Below are positions 47,057 to 59,089 of a stretch of DNA of 64,000 nt, one piece after another (position 1 is the stretch's first letter; the number at the start of each line of letters is the position of its first letter). The notes below the pieces were generated by a model. It did not search any database, was not told the origin of the DNA, and worked only from the letters and a program-made list of their open reading frames with translations. Made by a program: the position numbers and the translations under genes. The DNA comes from Ornithodoros turicata (lineage: Eukaryota; Arthropoda; Arachnida; Ixodida; Argasidae), in contig NC_088210.1 in NCBI RefSeq assembly GCF_037126465.1, forward strand, positions 27,243,511 through 27,307,510, written 5' to 3'.

Positions 47057-48190
47057 GCCGTCTTTATCGCATCACCATCACCATCACCGCCGTCTTTGCA
47101 GTTTTGGGTTGTACGGTTAGGCGGACATCCTCTGAAGACAGTATTTAACTGTAAGGCGACTAATTATTTAAGATTCATTAATTACTTCTTAGTGGGGGAT
47201 TTTTGGGGATCAATGGAATAGTGACTCGTCCTTTTTCCACCTGATGTGACCGTCCAAAGGAGGACACTGCTTCCGTTACATTCTTCTCCACCACTTCTGT
47301 CTCCTTTGCTCACTCATTTATTCACATACACGCACAGCGCGTGATGGCACACAAATAGCTTCACACTGCTCTTAAATATGAGTTTATGTCGGATCGGATT
47401 GTCATCGCCCGTCAAAAGACGATTACGAATATTTCCCTTTTGACTACTTAACCCAAAAATTAGCACACAAAAAAAAAAGAGAAGGAAAAAAAAAGGAAAA
47501 TACAGAGCACAAATCATGCGTCAGCTTTACGCCAGAACGCCATCAACTCATAAGCAGCCTTTAGTGAACGGAAGGTGCGGCACAATGCAGGCACGGGATG
47601 AACTCCAACATCGCTGATAAAGTAGCCAACGCAGCGGTATAAATATTTTACGAAACCCGCACATAAGTATGTACCGCACCAGAAAACGTACTTTAGTATT
47701 TTATAGCGCTCTCGACGTAGTCCGTCAGACGAACTGCCTCACATTTTCCGAGAGGAGGAAAGATGCGCATTTTATCTGCTAGGCCGACCCGGCTGTCATT
47801 TTTTCCCGAGGAGTTTCACATATTTATTGCCTGTCAAAAGGGCTGTCCCAGCCATCATGCTATGAATTTCGGAGGGAAAGAGTGTTATGGCTTTGGCGTT
47901 ACTGTTTCGCGTCGCTGTCGCCTTTCCATTTGTCAACCGGAAGTCCACCACCGGCGCGTGTAGAATTTTCGACCTGGCTCCTTCAAAAGCCCTGTCGCGA
48001 AACAACCGTGGCTTTATGCCGTTGTCTCGGGCGATGACGGTCGTACCGAATTTTAAATTCGTCCTCTATCTTTCAGAAGAGAGAGAGAGATGTGAGTTTG
48101 GCACGAGTAGATGGACACGTTCATTTATAGATAACTGACTATTCAAAGATTGACTGCGATTGTTTTCTTTTTTATTACATTTACTAGAGC

Positions 48191-48250
48191 AAAAAAAAAG
48201 GGGGGGGAGGAAAGGCCAGGAAAACGGTATGTCGGCTTGCTATTCCGCGA
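48191..48250 (+). repeat. Dispersed purine-tract repeat, copy 6 (short)
   Basis: GGGGGGGGAGGAAAGGCCAG, then GGTATGTCGGCTTGCTATTC. The ATATATTTATT block is lost. Confidence 0.65.
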
Positions 48251-48878
48251 AACAAAGCGAAATAACTTTGAGATTGCGACTTTTGGGCATTGTGTATACT
48301 ATAGTTTTATGCCAGAATGCGTTTGCTTCATACGGCCGTTGTTGATGGTAAATTTTTGGTCACGTGGTTCTCTAAAGCTATGGACGGACCTACATGGTGG
48401 TTGGTAAAGCTACTGCATTAAAAACACGAAAGTGCTACAAAAATACCAAATTATCTTCCGGTGAAAATTATAGCCTAGAGATGCATTGAACGCTGATAAC
48501 GTTCTTTCTCTCTCAACGAACTCTCTCTTATGTGGATACTGTCCACTCTTACAGGCAACGATAACCTGCACCTCATTAAAGGGAAATAAACGACAGCTTT
48601 ATTATATCGCCGATTTACACTGAATTAAACGCCTGTCATGAATGGTATCATTAATCCAAAATTATTTGAAAAGCTATCGCTTGGCCTTATCGAGCCTGGT
48701 ATACGTTCATATAAATTCCTCTATTTTTTTGCCGAACTTTTACAGCAGCAGCTGTTAATGCCACACTTCGCCTTCTCGCGTCAACGTCGACGTTAACCCT
48801 CCCCCTTCCACGTCCTCTCTGCGTTCGTGCGTCTGGTGTGGTCTCTCTCTTCTACTGTTTGTGGAATGTGTCGTCAGG

Positions 48879-49400
48879 ATGGGACGTCCCAAGACGTCGC
48901 CTGCACAACAAGCTGCCTCCAACGCAAGGCGCCGATCCATGCAGCGAGAATGGATGCAACGAGCTCGGTTGAATGCTCTTCGGGTGATGACATCGGTGAA
49001 ATCTGCGGCGTCCAACTAGACAGTGGACTCTTGGTTAGCACAACCTACTTTTCACCCAAAGCAACATCCACACAGGTTCTGAACTTCAGAGTTTCCGCAC
49101 TCGCAGTACACCGACACAAACCAATTATTCTGCTAGGTGATTTCAACGTGGGTGCTAATAAGACCATATTCCAAACTCAGCTCGCCAACCAGATGGCGTT
49201 GTATCTGTGCAACAAACTGACGGAACCCATCACCAACTACAGTTCGTGAATCGACCTGGTCTTTGAGAATAGAACATTGGCGCAAGAAGTAACACGATTC
49301 TCACGACGCATTTCTCAGATCACAAAGCTCTCATCGTCACGCTACGTATGCAGCAATGTAATAAATTACACTCAGTAGAAGCTCTGTTGTAAAATTCTTC
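48879..49400 (+). mobile_element. Transposon relic with EEP-type endonuclease domain (Helitron/Helentron- or LINE-like)
   Basis: Seen: a short basic frame starts at ATG 48879 (MGRPKTSPAQQAASNARRRS, then REWMQRARLNAL). It overlaps a second frame, 48985-49249, encoding LVSTTYFSPKATSTQVLNF, PIILLGDFNV and, after an in-frame TGA, IDLVFENR. After a frameshift, 49312-49341 encodes FSDHKALIVT. GDFNV, IDLVF and SDH are the ordered catalytic landmarks of the exonuclease-endonuclease-phosphatase fold used by LINEs and by the Helentron class of Helitrons. Inferred: the basic Arg-rich N terminus favours a Helitron-type source. The copy is broken by one stop and at least one frameshift. Confidence 0.6.
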
Positions 49401-52400
49401 AATCACCATTTGTCAACAATCTAGCGACGAAAGTGTCGACATCACACCTGAGCAGCTGCCGCTGCTAATTCGTGTTAGATCCAAGCGTTAACCCTCCCTC
49501 ATATCTCTTTTTTCATGACTGTCATGTGAAGTCAGCATCGACATCGACATAAAGAGGCCACACAGGCAGCCGCATCGGGTGGGGCACCAGACTATGGCGG
49601 ACTTGAGCGCGTGAGGCGCGTTTCACGTGTTGTGCTTGTAAAATTTGCCCTAAGCTAATTTCCCTAAGCCTCTTTTATTTCTTGAGATAAACGATACCCC
49701 CCTCCCCCGCCCCCACCCCCTAAACTAATAAATAGTACCGTACAGTCAGCCTAAGAGGACAATAACCAATGTATAAGGGCTGTTTATAACTCGTATGTTT
49801 TTTATTCGATCTTCTAAACATTACCATGCTTCTATCCTGCGTGGTTCTCTCTCTCTCTCTTCTTATCCCACAGGCAACAGCAGAAACGGAATAGTCTTTC
49901 GTAGTCGCTAGTGACTACCTTTGGGCTTCTCTCACCTGGGGCTACCTTTGGGCTTTTACCTGCGTTGGCTGTTGTTACTGGCTCTGTTTGCCACTTGGAT
50001 CATAGATATACGTTAATGCATTCCAGCATTATGCGAGTGAATTATGCATCTGCGTGTTTATTCCTCTGTCATGTAGCTCACCTATACTGAGCATTCGAGG
50101 AGTTATTATGAATAACTAAATGACTAAATAACTAAATAGATTAGCGCACCGCTACAGATCTGTGTTGTAACGGCACGCAAAAAGGGCATGAGTGGCTCAT
50201 CTCGTTTTAACATCAGTGCTAATACCGCGCGAAGTAACTGGGATTATATGCGTATCGACAGACTGAGGGAAGAGATCAGGGGAGTATGGGAGGCCGTTGA
50301 GTGTACATCTACATCCTGGGCTGACGTCAATAGGCATTGTGACATATCGCAAGAACGTCTACAGAATATACGACGTGAGCTCCTACGTCATCGATTGCGT
50401 TTCGCCGCCGCGCAAAGCATGCTGGTGGGCATTATCAGCTTTATCAGCCTGTCAGCCAACGCATCTTTCCCCGCTTCTTGCCCACCACAGTAAAATATAA
50501 CCTCGAACCGGTCTTCTCGTGACGTCACATGTATGTAAATAGAGGGTCGTCTATGAATACATTGAACGCTGCTGGCGGCATGTTGGATCGTATCCTCGAA
50601 CCCGTGTTACGTTTGCTCGTCGCCTTCTTGCAGTCGAAGCTGGCAGCACCGGACAGCCGGCCTTTTGCTGTTCTTAAAGTACTCGGGCCGTGGCAACACT
50701 AGGTCAGGCATCGAGCGTTCGACTACGCCATAGTTCGACGCTGTGGTCAGATATTTCTGAGACATATCGACGCGGGCAAAGGGATGTGGCGCAGTGTCAG
50801 TACAAGAGAGTGAAGCGTAGCGATGACCGATGGAGGTGTTGCGCACCCATGAACTACTTTAATCATTTCACAATAATTCTTCACTCGTTCATAAATTTAT
50901 GCTGTCATCACATCATCATCAACCCAACCCATCCATTGTGGTCTGTTCTACTAACCGCCATTTAGCCGTACAAAGCCGGAATAACCTTCTCTTTACTTGT
51001 GGAGCCACAAAGCATATTAATTATTCTTAACCCAGATTCAATTCAATCCAATATAGTCCCGTGTAATCAATATGAGCCCTTCACTGTCAGATTCCACTCC
51101 AAGAGAAAAATACCACGCACAACACCCTTCCCTATACGCGGCGGTGTTTTAGAGCAGATGTCTTCTGAGCGAGCTTAATTAGCCGAAATCAGTGGCTCCC
51201 CCCTTTCTCGTAATTTCTTTCCGCGCACTTTTACTCGGAAGTTGTAATGCCACGCTGCTGCCACCTACTAGAACGTGCACTTAAAGAAAAAGGCCTGGCA
51301 CCGCGCGCTGTGGCCGTAAAAAGAATGGGCAACGCGAGGGAATACCGAGGAAACGGTCGCCCCCATGCAAGAGGTGCTCCGTAGCATAAAAGTTCTCGAC
51401 CCGCTGCATTGCCGCTTTCCTCCATGGGCTGTGAAGAACGATGCTGGTAACGCTGGAAGACGTGACGATTAAAAAAAAAACAAAAAGAAACGGGGTATTC
51501 TTTTGAAGTAGCGTTGTTGTTGTCGACTCGGAAGCCATTTATAAAACGACGTCACGCCTCACGTAACGTCATCCGGGTCGTGCAATAAAGATCTTGTTAT
51601 CAGGGTAGAGGATGCGCCGCGATAAATTTTCACGTTGTTCGTCGCACATTCTGTATGACCTGTACGTGAAATAAAAGCGCGTATTTTATTTTTGAGCGGC
51701 CAAGTATGGAGTGAGCCGAGAACTTTTTCTTCGTTACGCTTACGGAGGTTGCTGCAGACGTAGAAAAGATTTTGTCTTCATTATGAAGAAAGGTCGAGGG
51801 CGATAGTTTTCGTCCTCTGTACGGTTTGCCTCACACCGGTACCTAAAGGAAACAATCTACGTAGCAACAACAACGCCTTTATTTCGATGATGATGATGAT
51901 GATTGGGGAGCATCATGGCCAGAGGCGATGCTCTCTACATTGCGCGCGGTAATTTAGAGTGTTAATAGTGCTTTTAAGGTAGAGCATTGGCCGGCTGGAC
52001 TTTACCATAGCACAAGTAATTTTGTTATAGTGATAGTAGATGGCAGCAACTGTAGAGTTTTCCTTACCTGTGCGAAGCTTGTAAGACGAGGTACTCTGAC
52101 AATGAGAACTCAGGTGCATAACTCACGAGTGCTCATTCCAAAACGCACATAAATGAGTCCTACTATTTCGCAACGTTTCCAATGAGTACGCCACAGCTTC
52201 ACAAACTCACTATACAAATCCTTATGTTCCGATCCCTTCAGACATTCGAAAGTATCACTTTCATACGACACATTTGCGGAAACCCCGCAGCGTTTCTCAT
52301 ACTCGACAGAAAGACGGAAAAATATTTCGCCTTTACAAAATCTGATTTTCGCATTCAAATGACACAAGCCGCATACGGCGCCTCGGTCGTGCAGTACGAA

Positions 52401-54190
52401 CAAGGGGGGCGATGAAGGTAAATTCTGCTCACTTACTTATTTAGCGTTCGTATAGAATGTTGGAGGTGCAATTTGAATTCATGAAATGGCCTTCGCAGCT
52501 ACTTTAAGATTCCCTTCGAGGAATACCCGACGATATTCCACCAGGTCGGGTGGCAGAAGCAGGGGCTCCAAAATGAACGGCACTTTTCTGTCTGTAAGAC
52601 CCAGCTTTAGGAATGTGGAACAACTGTGCGAAAGAGGCGACGTGCTGCACTTGCGGTAACAAGAGAGCTTATCGCGATAGCAGAGAACATGAGGTGCACA
52701 GCTGTGCATTGAATAGGAAGCATATGAAAAACGTGTCGACCTTTTTCTCTGGAGAGCTTTCACATCGTTTATGTTACATTAGATTAGAAGAAGCGCCTTT
52801 AGATTGTCGTTTATGTTCATTGTGTTATGTTCCATTTGTTTATGTTATGTGTACCTATGAATGTTTAAAATGCACTTTTTGCCCGATTAACACGTATTAA
52901 TGCGTGAAATGCAATTCAGTTCAACCATTTATGTTTTAAACAACCTAAGCATTTTTTACTTTACGTTTACTATTTACTCCATCACACTTGAAGCCTGCGT
53001 CTGGGCAAGACAAACAACCAACCACACGAGACTTAACTTCTGTGTTGTTGACGTCGGTCAGGTGGGTGTTGTTAACCATTTACCTACCTTGTTTACTTAA
53101 CGGAAATACTGCTAAAAATCTGCCACCTGCGGTATCCTTTGTTTGCATTTTGTAGAATTCGAACAAGAGGTCCTGTTCACGGCTTGCTACCTCTCAAAAA
53201 TATCTGTTTGCAGGCGACAGAACTCCCGTGTCTTTTGTCCCGCGTCTTTGTCTTTTGTCGATGTCGTCTGTAAACGATCTTCCTGTCCCGAACCTCACGG
53301 ACAGCCGTGAAACCATCCTTGCGTAGCCGATGAAACAAGATAGGCTTCATTTTCAGCCGCACACTGCTTTCACGCGAGTGCCTGCAGCGGACTAAAAGTA
53401 TCTTTCTAAAAGCCACATCTCATATCTTATGCACACGATCGCTCGAGCGCCTCATGTATAGCATATTCCGTCCCGGTGCCCATCTTAGGTGTCCCCTTTT
53501 CCCTTTTTATCTGGCATTCTCCGGCGACATCTCTTCCGGCATCCTCTACCGGCTGTTACTGTTGGAGGAGTTTTTTTTTTTTTTTCTTTCGTCTGTTGAA
53601 TCCTCCTCCTCTTCTGTGGCTTGCGTGGCCATCATGTTATTATATATATATATTGTTAGACCAAATCAGCACCCTCATCATGGCGATCGTCATCATCAGC
53701 TTCGGGACGCGAGCATTCGAGCCCTTCGGAGCTGCATCTGGTTTGTTGTTTTGTTTGTTTGTTTATTTATACTACAAGCGACAACAACTTCATGAATGAG
53801 GATGGGATGAGGTGATTCACCGCAACAATTGGGGTACCATACCTCAGTGCATGGGGGATGATTATGAAAAAGATGAGGCATACACACGCACACATGACAC
53901 ACGCAAATGAGATATCAGACACGCAGACTAGTATGAAATGGTTCGCGATCTTCTTGTATCATAAAAAGCGCCTTTTGCTGCATCTCTCCTGCTGCCATAC
54001 TTAATCATCATTTCATACTTAACAATATGTATGCCTGTTTCCCTGCTTCTTTTGCACCTGAAGAAACGTAGACTGCCACGTTAAAGCTTCCGCAGAATGA
54101 ACATAGAAAGCTTAATTGCTTTTACGAGGGTGGTTCAGTAAGTAACCGATGGAAATAACTTTTTGACGAACAATCAGAATGAATATTCTG
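49401..54190. other. Non-coding or unrecognised stretch
   Basis: Two minus-strand runs at 52763-52479 and 52403-52110 have a more protein-like composition (LGLTDRKVPFILEPLLLPP; a Cys-rich segment) but no recognised family. T/C tracts and an (AT)n run lie at 53570-53655. Confidence 0.4.
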
Positions 54191-54193
54191 AGA

Positions 54194-54605
54194 AACAATG
54201 TATCATTTGTCTCTGTAGCGCTGTGCCTAGCTTGCCGCACCCCAGCTACGATCCCCCATATCATCGAGGTCTGTGAGCGGTACACGTGTGAACGCCGGGT
54301 ACTTCGACGCAAACTTGAACTCCTCGACCATAGACCATTCAGCCTGTCCAAAGTACTTGGCCCATGGAGCTCCCCTGCGCATCAGTGCCGGGCTCTTCGC
54401 TCCCTTTTTGCTTTCATGCAGACCACTGGACTCCTCGAAGAGCTCTAAACAGAACTCCGACCTGCCGTCGCTTCAATCTCACCATAATTCCTCCTCTCAT
54501 ATTAACCACTGTGAAGTGGGGTAGTGTCCTGTGGCTACCACAGGGAAACATCCCATGTCATCATCACCTCTTCATTTATTGTTGTTTTTGTTGTTGTCTC
54601 TGTAG
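54194..54605 (+). mobile_element. LINE 3' end (ORF2 C terminus plus 3' tail)
   Basis: The plus-strand frame 54194-54448 reads IPHIIEVCERYTCERRVLRR, KLELLDHRPFSLSKVLGPW and RALRSLFAFMQTTGLLEEL, then a stop. This is the post-RT zinc-knuckle and tail region of a non-LTR retrotransposon. About 150 bp of 3' UTR follows, including GGCTACCACAGGGAAACATC, and then a TTGTTGTTTTTGTTGTTG tail. The 5' part is missing, as expected for 5'-truncated LINE insertions. A close relative lies inverted at 58735-59085. Confidence 0.7.
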
Positions 54606-54879
54606 TCCCCTTGCTTGTCAATGCTGACGTGCCGTCGTTTGGGAAGCGCCGGTATTCCAGCAGCGAAGTTTTTGGGTTGGGTGTGTTGCTGTTCATGCAC
54701 GGTTTTCACGACGCCCTTCGCCGGAATCAATCTTTCGGCCGCCAAGATGCCCCTTGAGACCACCGAATACGTGGTAATCCGACGACGCAAGGTCATGCTA
54801 ATATGGCGGATGCGACAGACACTCAAATCGATGATCACAGATGGTTGAAGTAGTCATGCGTGACGTATGCGACCGGGCG

Positions 54880-55126
54880 CACTCTAAAAACTGAGCTTCA
54901 CTGCATAGCACGCTCTGCGCCAACCACTGTCACGAATGATAGGGTTATCGCCTCTGATTCGAAGATAGAAGGGGCGTACGCCTTTTTCTGTCAATTTGGA
55001 TAAATGATAATTTACACAAAATGGCGCGCGCCTCCCTCTCTCCTCGAATCAGAAGCGATAACCGTATCATTCGTGGCAATGGTTGGCTCAGAGCGTGCTG
55101 TGCGGTGAAGTTCAGTTTTTAGAGTG
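54880..55126. mobile_element. Foldback element, family A, GATTCGA subtype
   Basis: Intact arms from CACTCTAAAAACTGAGC to the inverted GTTTTTAGAGTGC, with CTCTGATTCGAAGATAG and its inverted partner. The centre is GTCAATTTGGATAAATGATAA. It is the uninterrupted counterpart of 23236-23630. Confidence 0.88.
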
Positions 55127-55310
55127 CGTCGCCATATTGGAGCAGTACAGGATTTTTTTTTTTTTTTTTTTGATGGCATACTTCAGTTACGCCAGCAGCA
55201 TATTACAGTATGTTTCATTGTTCACTGTTTGTCCCCTAGGCATTCAATATTCAACTATTGCTCCCTGATGATCCTCAAAATAAGCGGTTTCGATATCTTC
55301 GACCGATCTA

Positions 55311-55558
55311 CACTCTTAAAAATGAACTTCACCGCATAGCACGCTCCTAGCCAACCATCATCTCAAATGATATCGTTATCTTCCCTGATTTGTTGAAAAC
55401 GGGAGGCGCACGCCTTTTTTGTGACACTTATGCTGTTCATAATTGTCACAAAAAAGGCGTACGCCTCCCGATTTCAACAAATCAGGACAGATAACGATAT
55501 CATTTGAGATTATGGTTGGCTAGGAGCGTGCTATGCGGTGAAGTTCATTTTTAAGAGC
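55311..55558. mobile_element. Foldback element, family A, TA-flanked
   Basis: A near-perfect inverted repeat with CACTCTTAAAAATG and the inverted TTTTTAAGAGCG ends, and TA on both sides (CTA/CAC and GCG/TAG). The TA duplication suggests mobilisation by a Tc1/mariner-type transposase. Confidence 0.9.
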
Positions 55559-55579
55559 GTAGCAATGCACGAGCTACCA

Positions 55580-55827
55580 CACTCTTAAAAATGAACTTCA
55601 CCGCATAGCACGCTACTAGCCAACCATGATCTCGAATGATATCGTTACCTGCCCTGATTTGTTGAAAACGGGAGGCGTACGCTTGTTTGTGACACTTATG
55701 CTGTTCATAATTGTCACAAAAACGGCGTACGCCTCCAGTTTTCAACAAATCAGGGGCGAGGACGTTGTCATTCGGGATGATGGTTGGCTAGGAGCCTGCT
55801 ATGAGGTGAAACTCATTTTTAAGCGTG
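55580..55827. mobile_element. Foldback element, family A, adjacent copy
   Basis: It starts only about 20 bp after the end of the copy at 55311-55558. The arms are intact, with substitutions in the right arm (GGCGAGGACGTTGTCATT). The centre has CGCTTGTTTGTGACAC. Confidence 0.88.
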
Positions 55828-55910
55828 TACCCTATCACAAACCTTCGACTCCTCTACATTTTCTTGGTGAGTTTTAGGAACACCGCATCCTTCTGAGCAC
55901 GTCCCTTCTA

Positions 55911-56174
55911 CACTGTTAAAAATGAGCTTCACCGCATAGCACTTTCCTAGCCAACCATCATCTCGAATTATATCATTATCCGCCCTGATTTGTTGAAAAT
56001 GCCGGGGGGGGGGGGGGCGTACGTCTTTTTTGTGTGACAATTATGAACAGCATAAGTGTCACAAAAAAAGGCGTACGCCTCCCGTTTTCAACAAATTCGG
56101 GCAGATAACGATATCGTACGAGATGATGGTTGGCGAGACGCATGCTATGCGGTGAAGTTCACTTTTAAGAGTGT
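55911..56174. mobile_element. Foldback element, family A, with G-run expansion
   Basis: TA-flanked ends (TA/CACTGTTAAA and TTAAGAGTG/TA). A GGGGGGGGGGGG run has expanded inside the left arm at about 56005, and this breaks the arm pairing locally. Confidence 0.88.
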
Positions 56175-57052
56175 ACGCGCTAAACGTCGTTCCGCCACGG
56201 TTTCCTCATCTTCAAAATCATCTTCGCTGAAAAATTTTGCCCACATTCTACGCAGGATATAAAGAACACGACTCAAAATGATATTCCCTTTCCGTACTTG
56301 CGGGATCCCGGAGTCCTGATCTGACGATATCGTCCCCGAACTGAAATCTTGCGTCGTGTCTCGCCTCGGAGGGAAGGAAGATCTCAAGTTTTTGGCTGAA
56401 GGGAAGGGAAAGACGTCGGGGGAGTCTGACAGGGAACGAGCGTCGCGTCGCGTCGCTTGAGGTGGGGTGCATACGAAAGCGAGCTCCGTGCTTTGACGTC
56501 TCTCTGTCGGTAAATGGAAGGCTAAAGGATGGGAGATGTCGCTTATGTATTATCGAACGCTAATGTACCGTATATTGTATTAGAGATGGTTCGGGATAAA
56601 TGGGCGGACTGGGAAAGGAGGAGAAAAAAAAAGAAGAACAAGGGGATGAGGAGGAAAACGTCACGCGAAGACACGCGCCGAATCATATACGTCATAAAAG
56701 GCACGCTAGTGTGCTTGCGTATGTGGGTTCCGGTCCATCATCCTGGTTCAGTGGTAGAAGAGGTCTTTTTTTTTTCTTATTATTATTTTTTTATGTCGAT
56801 GAAGGCTGTGGTAGATGACAGTGACGATGCGTGTTCTTATGTGAGACGAGGCGCGGTGCTGTTATTTTTTGCTATTCTGTCCAAATTAGGTAGAGGAGGA
56901 ATCCTTGTTTACATATAGAGTGATCATGACGCGGACACGGTGGACGTGGACGAGCCGCTACAGATAACGAAATATGGAAACAGGCTGCTGAATCAGTGAA
57001 ATTACAGAATTAAGGCCGATTAAACGATCATCTCCGGTCCATCGACCCGTCG

Positions 57053-57412
57053 GTGGATTTCGTCACCACACGCCACTGCTCGCGTCGAGAAGCGTCCATT
57101 CTACACCGACTACGACTTAATGTCGCCAGGACACCTCTGCCTCTCTATAAAATGAGTCTTCTCCACTCGCCCAAATTCCCCACTTGCGCTGTTGAAGCTG
57201 ATATTCCACATCTTCTCCTCGGCTGTCGCAGATTCGACACTCCTCGAGCCGCGCTCAGACGACTCCCACTCGAGCTGCGGTGCACAGACTTTTCTCTGGC
57301 CACTCTGCTCGGCCCAGTACGATGTCCCACACAGCGGTCTGTGACAAAAGCAGTTTTGACGTTCCTCAGCGACACAGGTCTCATGAACAGGCTGTGAATT
57401 CAAGTCCTGATT
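57053..57412 (+). mobile_element. LINE 3' end of a related lineage
   Basis: The frame 57053-57397 encodes SRREASILHRLRLNVARTPL, a post-RT segment, DIPHLLLGCRRFDTPRAAL, FSLATLLGP and VLTFLSDTGLMNRL before a stop. The arrangement matches the C terminus of non-LTR reverse transcriptases and parallels the copy at 54194-54448, but the residues differ enough for it to be another family member. A foldback element begins immediately downstream at 57416. Confidence 0.65.
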
Positions 57413-57415
57413 CTT

Positions 57416-57666
57416 CACTTTTAGAAATAAACTTCACCGCATCACACGCTCCTGGCCAACCATCATCTCGAATGATATCGTTATCTGCCCTGATTTGTTG
57501 AAAACGGGAAGCGTACGCCTTTTTTTGTAACACTTATGCGGTTCATAATTATCACAAAAAAAAGGCGTACGCCTCCCGTTTTCAACAGATCAGGGCAGAT
57601 AACGATATCATTCGAGATGATGGTTGGCCAGGAGCGTGGTATGCGGTGAAGTTCATTTCTAAGAGT
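57416..57666. mobile_element. Foldback element, family A
   Basis: The arms run from CACTTTTAGAAATAAACTTC to the inverted GAAGTTCATTTCTAAGAG, around TTTTTTTGTAACACTTATGC. It begins a few bases after the LINE 3' end at 57053-57412. Confidence 0.88.
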
Positions 57667-57856
57667 CTTTAGTGTCCCACCCTCACCTCTCACCCTCATA
57701 CGCATTACCTTAATCTTTTTTTAAGGTCATCTTTGTCTTTAATCTATCTCATCTTGCTTTCACCTATTGTTAGTTTATACTTTATTTCCCAATTATTTTA
57801 TTTTATTTTATTTTTATTTAATTTTCTTTCGTTCTTTACTTTCTTCTTTTTTTTTG

Positions 57857-57920
57857 CGGAATAGCAAGCCGACATGCCGTTTGGGTTACCTTTCCTCCCC
57901 CCCTTTTTTTTACCAATATT
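57857..57920 (-). repeat. Dispersed purine-tract repeat, copy 7
   Basis: Inverted core: GCGGAATAGCAAGCCGACAT, then GGTTACCTTTCCTCCCCCCC. A pyrimidine-rich T/C run lies upstream on the plus strand. Confidence 0.7.
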
Positions 57921-58734
57921 TGTTGTGTACCACCAACAACAAGAATTATATTTTGAAGATGAAGTGGTATGTGCCAGTTTCTTCTTTCGCTATCACAAAA
58001 TGCCGAATCCAGTAAAATCGGTTACCGATGCAGGCGTTTGTACGACACGCTAATCAGTGTATTGAAGTCGAAAACATCTTGCAGCTTCACTCGACGAATG
58101 TATCTTTTGTGCGTCGGTGAACGGGGGCGTATAGGGTCGTTCCATTTTAAGAGCACGCCGACGGCCATGATGGTTACTGCGACGAAAACACGCACAGTAA
58201 GAAAGAGAATAGCGAATAAATAACGTCCCTGGAAAGAAAGGAAAAGTTGGTCATGTAATGAGAAGTACTGCGCGCATCCCAAATTTAATGGGCCGACAGC
58301 GCGGCTCGTAAACAGGTGCGTCGAAATGAGCGGCCCACTGCCAACGAGGCTCTGATTCCTAGCTCTATTGTGCTGATGGAGTACTCACTAGAGTGTACGC
58401 TGGCGTCCCCTGCGCATGCCGTCCCTTTGGATTAGGAAAAGAGGCCGTGTAAACTAAACAATAGCCTCATGTCCTCTCTAGAGCACCGTGGATATGCTTG
58501 TGGTTCGTGCAAGATCGGGAACAGAGTCGGCACGACGTTTTCATTTGACGAATGTTATATATACGTATGTGTTCGTGGAGAAATAAATATAAAGGATACT
58601 TTTTGCGGGCAGTTTACAGTGAACTAGAGCATAGTGTTGGATTGGATTGGTCCTGAATTAAAAATAAAGCGGAAAATTGAGAATATCCGTAATTTTAGTA
58701 TGGGTTGAGAGGATTGTTAATTATGCAAGTCCAA

Positions 58735-59085
58735 CAACAACAACAAGAACAATAAAGGAGAAGCGATGATGACATGGGATGTTCCCCCGTGGTAGCCACG
58801 GGACCCTACCCCACTTCACAGCGATTAATATGAGAGGATGAATTATGGTGAACGCGAAGGCGACGACAGGTCGGAGTTCTGTTTAGAGCTCTTAGAGGAG
58901 TCCAGTGGTTCGCATGAAAGCAAAAAGGGAGCGAAGAGTCCTGCACTGATGCGCGGGGGAGCTCCATGGGCCAAGTACTTTGGACAAGCTGAGTGGTCCA
59001 TGGTCAAGGAGCTCAAGTTGACGTCGAAACACCCGCCGTTCACACGTGTACCGGTCACAGTCCTCAATGCAAGTCCAGGGTTATA
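58735..59085 (-). mobile_element. LINE 3' end, inverted relative to the 54-kb copy
   Basis: On the minus strand this shares its sequence with 54250-54600: the LELLDHGPLSLSKVLGPW segment, the region encoding SSPAHQCRTLRSLFAFM, the 3' UTR with the CCACGGGGGAACATCCCATG block, and a tail of GTTCTTGTTGTTGTTG. The coding frame carries small changes, including a stop in place of one residue near the end. It is a 5'-truncated insertion. Confidence 0.65.
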
Positions 59086-59089
59086 AAAA

